The notes under the pieces are model-generated. The model saw nothing but the letters and a program-made list of their open reading frames with translations. It was not told where the DNA came from and made no database searches. Positions 1 to 4,470 of a DNA stretch of 6,823 bases are shown piece after piece (position 1 is the stretch's first letter; each line of letters opens with the position of its first letter). The DNA lies in contig JAITHH010000062.1 of the NCBI GenBank assembly GCA_031280065.1, positions 1 to 6,823 on the forward strand, given 5' to 3'. The translations under genes were made by a program, and so were the position numbers. Source of the DNA: Treponema sp. (GTDB lineage: Bacteria > Spirochaetota > Spirochaetia > Treponematales > Breznakiellaceae).

Positions 1-716
1 CAGCCGTTTAATTGATAGCGGTACATGAGGACATGCTTTTCCCGTTCTTTGAGCCGGTCCAGACAGCGCATGGTATCGTCCTGGAAGGACTTCCGCAGCA
101 AGGCCCGTTCGGGGCTGTAGGTATAGTCCTCATGGAGGTCCGCGACCGAAGCGGCAGTCTCGCCCTCCCCGTTCTCCATGTCCAGCGATATGATCCCGTT
201 GGTCATGCTGAGGATATAGGCCACTTCCTTCATGGGAACGCCGATATAACGGGCGATTTCCTCGACCGAGGGCTGGCGCGTCAAGGTTTGGCTCAAACCA
301 TGGAAGGCGCGCTGTACCTTTCTAAAAATTTCTTCTTTCCGGTGGGGCAGCCGGATAACGCGGCTTTTATTCGCCAGATACCGCAGGATGGATTGGCGTA
401 TCCACCAATTGGCGTAGGTTGAAAACCGGACGTTCCGCTTGTGGTCAAATTTGACCGCGGCCCGCATCAGCCCGATATTCCCTTCCTGGATAATGTCCAT
501 AAAGTGAACTTCGGCGGATATATAGGCTTGGGCGATCTTCACCACCAGCCGCAGGTTCGCTTCCACCAGCTTTTTCTGGGCCGCGTCATCGCCCTGTTGA
601 ATACGTATGGACAGCGCCTGTTCTTCTTCAAACGTCAGCAGCGGGATTGCCTTGATTTGGTTGAAGTAATGCTGTAATAGATCGTCATGGCTGACGGCCG
701 TTGTCTGCTTTTTCAT
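1..716 (-). CDS. Sigma-70 family RNA polymerase sigma factor, RpoS/RpoD-like, 3' end cut by window edge
   Basis: Promoter-recognition subunit of RNA polymerase. I translated the minus strand from the ATG at 716-714; the frame stays open to the left edge (238 codons visible). Region 1.2 covers about residues 9-45 (DLLQHYFNQIKAIPLLTFEEE). Region 2 covers about 46-125, with the core-binding stretch DIIQEGNIGLMRAAVKFD (74-91) and the 2.3/2.4 DNA-melting and -10 recognition helix RFSTYANWWIRQSILRYLA (97-115), then RVIRLPHR. Region 3 follows, and region 4 begins near 190 (YSPERALLRKSF, then LDRLKEREKHVLMYRY). There is no long region 1.1, so the protein starts almost directly at 1.2. This fits a group 2 (RpoS-type) factor better than the housekeeping RpoD. 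The start is supported by AGGAGGG at 726-720. It is divergent from the HPt/HD-GYP operon and sits behind a sigma-54-type promoter. The family is certain; the RpoS-like subgroup is inferred. Confidence 0.93.
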   Translation of the reverse strand, partial: MKKQTTAVSHDDLLQHYFNQIKAIPLLTFEEEQALSIRIQQGDDAAQKKLVEANLRLVVKIAQAYISAEVHFMDIIQEGNIGLMRAAVKFDHKRNVRFSTYANWWIRQSILRYLANKSRVIRLPHRKEEIFRKVQRAFHGLSQTLTRQPSVEEIARYIGVPMKEVAYILSMTNGIISLDMENGEGETAASVADLHEDYTYSPERALLRKSFQDDTMRCLDRLKEREKHVLMYRYQLNG

Positions 717-719
717 GGT

Positions 720-726
720 CCCTCCT
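720..726 (-). promoter_or_regulatory. Strong Shine-Dalgarno of the sigma-factor gene
   Basis: On the minus strand AGGAGGG lies just before the ATG at 716, with three bases (ACC) after the last G. The AGGAGG core leaves four bases before the start codon. This near-perfect anti-16S match decides the start. It lies inside the short leader predicted from the sigma-54 promoter. Confidence 0.8.
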
Positions 727-747
727 GTAGGTCAGCATGTACTTTAT

Positions 748-764
748 AGCAATTTCCATGCCAA
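748..764 (-). promoter_or_regulatory. Sigma-54 (RpoN) -24/-12 promoter of the sigma-factor gene
   Basis: Read on the minus strand, 764 to 748 is TTGGCATGGAAATTGCT. The family consensus is TTGGCACG-N4-TTGCT/A. All positions agree except one (ATG instead of ACG), and the invariant GG and GC have exactly the required spacing. Initiation about 12 bases past the GC would fall near 737, giving a leader of about 20 nt that contains the AGGAGGG ribosome site. A TATAAA at 748-743 overlaps the element, but it has no acceptable -35 at 16-18 bp, so I prefer sigma-54. Transcription would need an AAA+ enhancer-binding protein, which is not in this window. Confidence 0.75.
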
Positions 765-810
765 GCTCTGTTGCCCCGGAGTTAGATGGTAATTCATGGC
801 GGCATAAGGA

Positions 811-857
811 TTTAGAGGCGGCATGGGTTTTTTGCTGTTTAGAGGCGCGGTTTTTGT
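811..857. repeat. Imperfect tandem repeat, possible upstream activator sites
   Basis: TTTAGAGGCG occurs at 811-820 and again at 838-847, 27 bp apart. Each copy is followed by a G-rich patch and a T-run (GGGTTTTTTG, then CGGTTTTTG). They sit about 75-120 bp upstream of the predicted sigma-54 transcription start at about 737. That is where enhancer-binding proteins normally dock. The repeat is visible; the regulatory role is inference. Confidence 0.4.
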
Positions 858-878
858 ATGTAATTTTAGACAGCGGTT

Positions 879-894
879 CGTATAAAACGTATAA
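879..894. repeat. Short direct repeat CGTATAA x2
   Basis: CGTATAA occurs at 879-885 and 888-894, a 9-bp period, about 140-155 bp upstream of the predicted sigma-54 start. It could be a second regulator half-site pair or chance in a locally AT-rich patch. Confidence 0.25.
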
Positions 895-922
895 CGAGGG
901 GGGCTGGGGTAACTGCGTGGTG

Positions 923-957
923 CTGCGGCGCCGCAGAGAGTATCAGCGGGATGATAC
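923..957. repeat. Two adjacent palindromes (REP-like)
   Basis: The first is a perfect 14-bp palindrome, CTGCGGCGCCGCAG, at 923-936. Three bases later comes GTATCA, six bases, TGATAC (940-957). Paired small palindromes of this kind are typical of dispersed intergenic REP/BIME-like elements. No T-run follows either one, so they are not obvious terminators. Membership in a genomic family is inferred. Confidence 0.5.
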
Positions 958-990
958 GCGGGCTTGGTGTGAAGGCACAACTCAACCGAA

Positions 991-1037
991 CCACGGAAGA
1001 CACGGAAGGGACGCGGAAAGGAAGTCCTTTTCCGTGG
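991..1037. repeat. Hairpin module A with CACGGAAG tandem repeats
   Basis: CCACGGAA at 991-998 is the exact reverse complement of TTCCGTGG at 1030-1037. The left arm is a degenerate tandem of a unit close to 10 bp (CACGGAAG, CACGGAAG, CGCGGAAAG). A competing inner hairpin pairs GGAAAGG (1015-1021) with CCTTTTCC (1026-1033), with one bulge. It is followed by the A-rich linker that also follows module B. I recall similar CACGGAAG-type repeats between genes in unrelated genomes, but that is memory and not a search. Confidence 0.6.
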
Positions 1038-1045
1038 TAAAAAAA

Positions 1046-1071
1046 CAGTTACCAGGGGAACCGCAGATTAC
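1046..1071 (+). repeat. Linker direct repeat, copy 1
   Basis: A 26-bp stretch beginning CAGTTACCAGGGGAACCGC is repeated at 1171-1196 with two mismatches (positions 6 and 21 of the unit). Both copies follow an A-rich run and a hairpin right arm. Its last 13 bases (from 1059) are the left end of hairpin module B. Confidence 0.75.
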
Positions 1072-1162
1072 ACGGATGAAAAGGATAGCACAGATGAGTA
1101 GAAACACCATCAGCGTCGAACCGAAGGTTCGCAATCTGTGTGTATCTGTGCCATCTGCGGTT
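1059..1162. repeat. Hairpin module B, 104-bp imperfect inverted repeat
   Basis: AACCGCAGAT at 1059-1068 is exactly complementary to ATCTGCGGTT at 1153-1162. Moving inward, CACGGAT (1071-1077) pairs with ATCTGTG (1144-1150) with one G-T wobble, and CACAGAT (1089-1095) pairs with ATCTGTG (1134-1140). The apex holds a separate perfect hairpin, CGAACC-GAA-GGTTCG (1117-1131). The whole could extrude as a cruciform or fold as RNA. There is no coding content and no transposase, so a MITE-like or other dispersed non-coding repeat is likeliest. Confidence 0.65.
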
Positions 1163-1170
1163 AAAAAGAA

Positions 1171-1196
1171 CAGTTGCCAGGGGAACCGCTGATTAC
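1171..1196 (+). repeat. Linker direct repeat, copy 2
   Basis: Second copy of the 26-bp unit at 1046-1071, exactly 125 bp downstream, with 24 of 26 bases identical. It follows the right arm of module B plus AAAAAGAA, matching the way copy 1 follows module A. Its 3' part opens hairpin module C. Confidence 0.75.
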
Positions 1197-1238
1197 GCAG
1201 GGGTAGCGGAAAGGTTGACCGCTGTCGCGGTCAATCAG
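1189..1238. repeat. Hairpin module C
   Basis: CTGATT (1189-1194) pairs with AATCAG (1233-1238). Inside sits a perfect 8-bp stem, TTGACCGC (1215-1222) with GCGGTCAA (1227-1234), and a 4-base loop. The two stems share bases 1233-1234. It starts like module B (AACCGCtGATTAC) but has a different interior, so it looks like a diverged or rearranged copy. Confidence 0.5.
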
Positions 1239-1259
1239 AAAAGCAGGCTTTGGAGCGAG

Positions 1260-1273
1260 GGGGGCTTGCCCCC
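1260..1273. repeat. GC-rich hairpin GGGGGCTTGCCCCC
   Basis: A five- to six-pair G/C stem with a very small loop, just upstream of the HPt promoter. No T-run follows on either strand, so it is not a standard terminator. It may be the last unit of the palindrome cluster. Confidence 0.5.
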
Positions 1274-1286
1274 GCCTTACGAACCA

Positions 1287-1316
1287 TTGCCAAAAGAGAG
1301 ACGCTTGTTATATAGT
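1287..1316 (+). promoter_or_regulatory. Sigma-70-type promoter of the HPt/HD-GYP operon
   Basis: TTGCCA at 1287-1292 and TATAGT at 1311-1316 are separated by 18 bp, a good match to -35 and -10 boxes. Initiation near 1323 would give a leader of about 30 nt. That leader contains GGGAGG at 1341-1346, 7 bases before the ATG at 1354. Predicted by eye only. Confidence 0.5.
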
Positions 1317-1353
1317 ATACAAAGATAGGGAGGGACGACAGGGAGGACCTACT

Positions 1354-1704
1354 ATGGCAGAAAACGAAGGTATCGTTTATATCGACTGGGACGATGGACT
1401 TAAGCGCGTGATGAATAATCTCAAACTTTATATCCGCCTCTTAGATAAATTTAAGGCCGGGACGAATTTGAATGATCTGTCCGCCGCCCTCGCGGCAGGA
1501 GATTACGAGAAAGCCCAGGCCGCCGCCCATACGGTTAAGGGAGTCGCGGCGAACCTTTCGCTCATGGAACTGTACAAACAGGCGCTGGGCGTGGAGGAAC
1601 AGATCAAGGCCCAGTCGGTTAAGCCCGGCGCTTTTGATGCTTTGAACGCCTGCTTTACCGAAACCCTCGTGAGTATTGATAAGGCAATAGCAGACCATGT
1701 TTGA
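1354..1704 (+). CDS. Stand-alone HPt (histidine phosphotransfer) protein
   Basis: A small cytoplasmic protein of 116 residues that carries a phosphoryl group on histidine between a hybrid kinase receiver and a final response regulator. The motif AAAHTVKGVAANLSL places the phospho-accepting histidine at residue 59, with the usual Lys62-Gly63 and Asn67. The rest is predicted helical, as expected for the HPt four-helix bundle, and the domain fills most of the protein. No kinase, receiver or catalytic domain is attached. The start is fixed by GGGAGG at 1341-1346. The stop overlaps the next gene by 8 bp, so the two are translated together, and the downstream REC domain is the obvious partner. The donor kinase must be elsewhere. 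Family very likely; partner inferred from position. Confidence 0.9.
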   Translation: MAENEGIVYIDWDDGLKRVMNNLKLYIRLLDKFKAGTNLNDLSAALAAGDYEKAQAAAHTVKGVAANLSLMELYKQALGVEEQIKAQSVKPGAFDALNACFTETLVSIDKAIADHV

Positions 1705-2758
1705 ATTTGATACCCAGCCCGCCGTCCTGGTCGTGGACGACATTGATATGAATGTGATGATCCTCGAAGAGATACTTACCGGCGATTATCATATTCTTAC
1801 CGCTAATAACGGGAAAGAAGCCCTGGATATACTGCGGAATTCCTCCGCGCTGCCCAAGATCATCCTGCTGGACGTGATGATGCCCGAAATGTCCGGGCGG
1901 GAAATGTTCGAGATCATGAAGGCGGACGGTACGTTTAAGCGGATTCCGGTTATCTTTATCACCGCCGAAAACGATTCTGAAAGTGAACTCCTGGCCGCCG
2001 GTGCGGTGGACTTTATCTCCAAGCCTTTCAAGCCGGAGATCGTCAAGCTCCGCGTACGGAACCAGATCGCTTTGAAAAATTACAGCGACAGCCTGGAGAT
2101 CATGGTTGCCGAAAAGACCGCCGAGGCGACCAAAACCCTCGACAGCGCCCTCCAGGGGCTGGCAAATGTGATTGAACACCGGGACCTTGAGTCCGGCGAG
2201 CATGTCAAGCGGACGCAACTGTACGTGAAGGCTTTGACCGACTACATCATAAGCAGCGGTTCATCCTACGCCGCCGAACTCCAGGAACTCCAGCCCGACA
2301 TCATCATGAAGTCCATGGCCCTCCACGACGTGGGGAAGATCGCCATTCCCGACCGCATCCTCCTCAAACCGGGCCGCCTGGACGCCGAAGAGTACGAGAT
2401 CATGAAGACCCATACCACCAGGGGCAAGGAAATCATCGGCGAACTGGGGGACGTGAACACGTCGCTCTACCTCAAGCACTGCGAGGATATTTGCTACGGC
2501 CACCACGAGCGCTGGGACGGCAAGGGCTATCCCCGGCAGCTCCAGGGGCTGAATATTCCCCTGCCGGCCCGGCTGGCGTCCTTGGCTGATGTCTATGACG
2601 CGCTGGTCTGCGCCCGGGTCTACAAGGCGGCCATGCCCTATGAAGAGGCGATACAGATCATCGCCGATGGCCGGGGTACGCAGTTCGATCCGGAGATCAC
2701 CGACGCGGTGGTCCATATCCAGGATCACCTCAAGCAAATATCCCAGCAATACCAGTAA
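1697..2758 (+). CDS. Response regulator with HD-GYP output, probable cyclic-di-GMP phosphodiesterase
   Basis: A protein of 353 residues. The receiver domain spans about 8-125: acidic pair Asp14/Asp15, phospho-acceptor Asp59 in IILLDVMMPEMSG, Thr89 and Lys109 in the usual switch positions. A helical linker (about 126-150) leads to the HD-GYP domain (about 151-345), with the metal-binding HD in ALHDVGKIAIPD (His210-Asp211), His239 in KTHTTRG, GHHERWDGKGYP (268-279) carrying the GYP signature, and LADVYDAL. All hallmark residues are present, so the domain should hydrolyse cyclic di-GMP, towards pGpG or GMP in this family. Phosphorylation of Asp59 probably sets the activity. The ATG at 1697 lies inside the HPt gene (8-bp overlap) with only a weak AAGG upstream, so translational coupling is likely. 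A terminator follows. Confidence 0.95.
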   Translation: MFEFDTQPAVLVVDDIDMNVMILEEILTGDYHILTANNGKEALDILRNSSALPKIILLDVMMPEMSGREMFEIMKADGTFKRIPVIFITAENDSESELLAAGAVDFISKPFKPEIVKLRVRNQIALKNYSDSLEIMVAEKTAEATKTLDSALQGLANVIEHRDLESGEHVKRTQLYVKALTDYIISSGSSYAAELQELQPDIIMKSMALHDVGKIAIPDRILLKPGRLDAEEYEIMKTHTTRGKEIIGELGDVNTSLYLKHCEDICYGHHERWDGKGYPRQLQGLNIPLPARLASLADVYDALVCARVYKAAMPYEEAIQIIADGRGTQFDPEITDAVVHIQDHLKQISQQYQ

Positions 2759-2783
2759 TAAAACCGCAGCCTAAAAACGCACG

Positions 2784-2823
2784 AGCCCCCGGGACGGTGA
2801 ACAGCCCGTTTTGGGGGGCTTTG
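2784..2823 (+). terminator. Rho-independent-type terminator after the HD-GYP gene
   Basis: AGCCCCC at 2784-2790 pairs with GGGGGCT at 2814-2820. A nested CGGG (2790-2793) with CCCG (2805-2808) extends the stem. The tail is short (TTTGT), so termination may be incomplete. It lies 25 bp past the stop codon at 2758. Confidence 0.65.
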
Positions 2824-2874
2824 TGCCGGATCGAATGGAGCCTCATGCTGAATATCACCCAGAGGCCATGCGCG

Positions 2875-2900
2875 GCGGGAAGGACGGCTGAATTTCCCGC
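2875..2900. repeat. Inverted repeat upstream of the mla promoter
   Basis: GCGGGAA (2875-2881) pairs exactly with TTCCCGC (2894-2900) around a 12-base loop. CATG flanks the hairpin on both sides (2867-2870 and 2900-2903). No T-run follows. It ends 40 bp before the -10 box of mlaE, so it could be an operator or just a small hairpin. Confidence 0.35.
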
Positions 2901-2939
2901 ATGACTAGCCGGACAACATGGAAAATCCCCCCTGTTTTA

Positions 2940-2948
2940 TGGTAGAAT
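2940..2948 (+). promoter_or_regulatory. Extended -10 promoter of the mlaEFD operon
   Basis: TGGTAGAAT is a TG-N extended -10 followed by TAGAAT (2943-2948). No good -35 is seen 16-18 bp upstream, which is tolerated by extended -10 promoters. Initiation about 7 bases downstream falls at 2955-2957, on top of the mlaE ATG. The mRNA would then have essentially no leader, in line with the absence of a Shine-Dalgarno. Confidence 0.45.
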
Positions 2949-2956
2949 AAAAGCAG

Positions 2957-3721
2957 ATGGTTCAGTTTGTCTTAAAAAAGTTAGATACAGCGGGACAGTA
3001 TTTTGTTTTCCTGGCTGAAACGCTGCGGTATTTGACGCGCCGCCCCTTCCGTATTGGTCAATATGCTCTGGAAATCGAGCGTTTGGGGGTGAATTCCGTG
3101 CTGATCATCCTCCTGTCCGGGGGCGCGATGGGGATGATCTTCTCTTTGCAGATGGTGGCCCTGCTCCAGCCCTTCCAGGCGGAGATCGGAACCGGCGCGG
3201 CGGTCGCTATCGCCCTGGCACGGGAACTGGCGCCGATTATCACCACCTTGATGCTCATCGCCAAGAACGGGTCCGCCATCGCCGCGGAACTGGGAACCAT
3301 GCAGGTAACGGAGCAGGTGGACGCCCTGGAGTCAATGTCCATCAGCGCCCTGCATTACCTCGTCCTGCCCAAAGTCGCGGCCTCGGTGCTGGCCTTCCCC
3401 GTCCTCACCCTGCTGGCCAACGTCATCGGCACGCTCGGCGCTTACGCCGTCTCCGTCCTCCTCTACGCCATCGACTCCGCCAGCTACCTCGACTACCTCT
3501 TCGGCTTTCTCAGCCCCCGTGACGTGTACATCGGACTCGTCAAAGCGGCGCTCATGGGCTTTATCGTGTCTACCATCTGCTGTTTCCACGGTCTCCATAC
3601 CTCCCAGGGGGCCAAAGGAGTTGGAGACAGCGCGACAAAGGCGGTTGTCGTCTCCTCGGTATCGATCCTGGTAACGGATTACTTCCTCACCACCTTTATG
3701 CTGCGGATCATCTATTCATGA
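2957..3721 (+). CDS. mlaE: MlaE-family permease of an MCE lipid ABC transporter
   Basis: Integral inner-membrane subunit of the Mla/MCE lipid transporter, 254 residues, the usual family length. An amphipathic N-terminal segment (about 1-45) precedes several hydrophobic helices: about 46-72, 80-102, 140-170 and the C-terminal pair. The family core ARELAPIITTLMLIAKNGSAIAAELGTMQVTEQVDAL runs over 88-124; EL-P and AAELGTM-VTEQ-DAL are hallmark residues. The C-terminal part HGLHTSQGAKGVGDSATKAVV also matches the family. One variation: AKNGSA replaces the common GRVGSA. The ATG at 2957 is the only sensible start, because an in-frame TAA lies at 2948-2950. There is no ribosome site before it. The stop shares ATGA (3718-3721) with mlaF. 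It pairs with the ATPase and with the MlaD substrate-binding ring. Confidence 0.93.
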   Translation: MVQFVLKKLDTAGQYFVFLAETLRYLTRRPFRIGQYALEIERLGVNSVLIILLSGGAMGMIFSLQMVALLQPFQAEIGTGAAVAIALARELAPIITTLMLIAKNGSAIAAELGTMQVTEQVDALESMSISALHYLVLPKVAASVLAFPVLTLLANVIGTLGAYAVSVLLYAIDSASYLDYLFGFLSPRDVYIGLVKAALMGFIVSTICCFHGLHTSQGAKGVGDSATKAVVVSSVSILVTDYFLTTFMLRIIYS

Positions 3722-4470
3722 GGCCCATCATCCGTACCCAAGGCTTGAACAAGACGTTTAATAATCACGCGGTGCTCAAAAATGTGAATCTCTCCATCCC
3801 GGAAAAGTCAGTCTGCGCCATCATCGGCCAGAGCGGTACGGGAAAAAGCGTGCTGCTCAAGACGATTCTGGGTATGCTGAAGCCCGACGGCGGGAAAATC
3901 TGGTTCAAAGATACCGAATTGACCGCTTTGGAGCGGGACCAGTTGATTGCGCTCAGACGGCGTTTCGGCTATTCGTTCCAGAACGCCGCCCTGTTCGACT
4001 CGATGACCGTGGGCGAGAACATCGCGTTTCCCCTGCGGGAGGTGCTGCGGGTTAAAAACCGCGCGGAGATAGCGGCGCGGGTGGCTGAATTGCTGGAATG
4101 GATAGAGCTGCCCGGCATCGAATCCAAGCGGCCCGATGAACTGTCCGGCGGGATGCGGAAGCGGGTAGGCGTGGCCCGCGCCCTGGTTATGAGGCCGGAA
4201 GTGCTGTTCTTTGACGAGCCGACTACCGGGCTGGACCCGGTCTTGTCGGAGACCATCAATAATCTCGTGGTACGGGTCAACAAGGAGCTGGACATTACCT
4301 GCGTGATGATTACCCACGACATTCCCGCCGCGTTCCGTATTGCCGGAAAGATCGCGGTGCTGGATCAGGGGCTCATCGTGGCGGACGGAACCCCCAAGGA
4401 AATCGCCGGTTCGGATCATCCCCTGGTCAGAAACTTCATCCGCATTTCTTTTAGCGAGTTAATGGTATGA
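3718..4470 (+). CDS. mlaF: MlaF-family ATPase of the MCE lipid ABC transporter
   Basis: Cytoplasmic ATP-hydrolysing subunit, 250 residues, that drives MlaE. All ABC motifs are intact: Walker A GQSGTGKS (37-44), Q-loop Gln88 in YSFQNAALFDSMTVGENIAFPL, signature LSGGMRKRVGVARAL (142-156), Walker B VLFFDEP (162-168), D-loop GLDP (171-174) and switch His200 in MITHD. The QNAALFDSMTV stretch and LSGGMRKRV are typical of the MlaF branch rather than of ordinary importers. No Shine-Dalgarno is evident; the start lies in the ATGA overlap with mlaE, and the end in an ATGA overlap with mlaD, so expression should be coupled to keep subunits in step. No mlaB (STAS) gene is adjacent, although MlaF in enterobacteria is partnered by MlaB. 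Confidence 0.95.
   Translation: MRPIIRTQGLNKTFNNHAVLKNVNLSIPEKSVCAIIGQSGTGKSVLLKTILGMLKPDGGKIWFKDTELTALERDQLIALRRRFGYSFQNAALFDSMTVGENIAFPLREVLRVKNRAEIAARVAELLEWIELPGIESKRPDELSGGMRKRVGVARALVMRPEVLFFDEPTTGLDPVLSETINNLVVRVNKELDITCVMITHDIPAAFRIAGKIAVLDQGLIVADGTPKEIAGSDHPLVRNFIRISFSELMV

Larger units (their letters stand above)
717..1353. other. Non-coding divergent spacer rich in palindromes
   Basis: This 637-bp stretch separates the divergent sigma factor and HPt genes. I find no gene in it. Open frames exist on both strands, but their products are low-quality and run straight through inverted repeats. The left third holds the sigma-54 promoter and short direct repeats. From about 920 to 1275 it is almost continuous palindromes and hairpins, listed separately. 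The right end holds the promoter and ribosome site of the HPt gene. Confidence 0.7.

Noticed and set aside
743..748. TATAAA as a sigma-70 -10 box for the sigma-factor gene
   Set aside because: No acceptable -35 hexamer at 16-18 bp (ACAGAG or AACAGA there), whereas the overlapping -24/-12 element is almost perfect.
744..980. Minus-strand open frame of 78 codons upstream of the sigma factor
   Set aside because: It overlaps the predicted promoter and palindromes, and its product shows no domain or good ribosome site. Most likely repeat DNA read by chance.
737..1192. Plus-strand open frame of 151 codons in the divergent spacer
   Set aside because: It runs through the sigma-54 promoter and several inverted repeats, has no ribosome site, and encodes no recognisable pattern. 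The repeats explain the lack of stops.
960..1240. CRISPR array or tRNA in the repeat region
   Set aside because: The repeat has only two copies, the intervening sequence is itself a hairpin and too long for a spacer, and no cloverleaf or cas gene is seen.
1655..2749. Minus-strand open frames opposite the HD-GYP gene
   Set aside because: They mirror a gene whose own frame shows every receiver and HD-GYP hallmark. The antisense products have no motifs.
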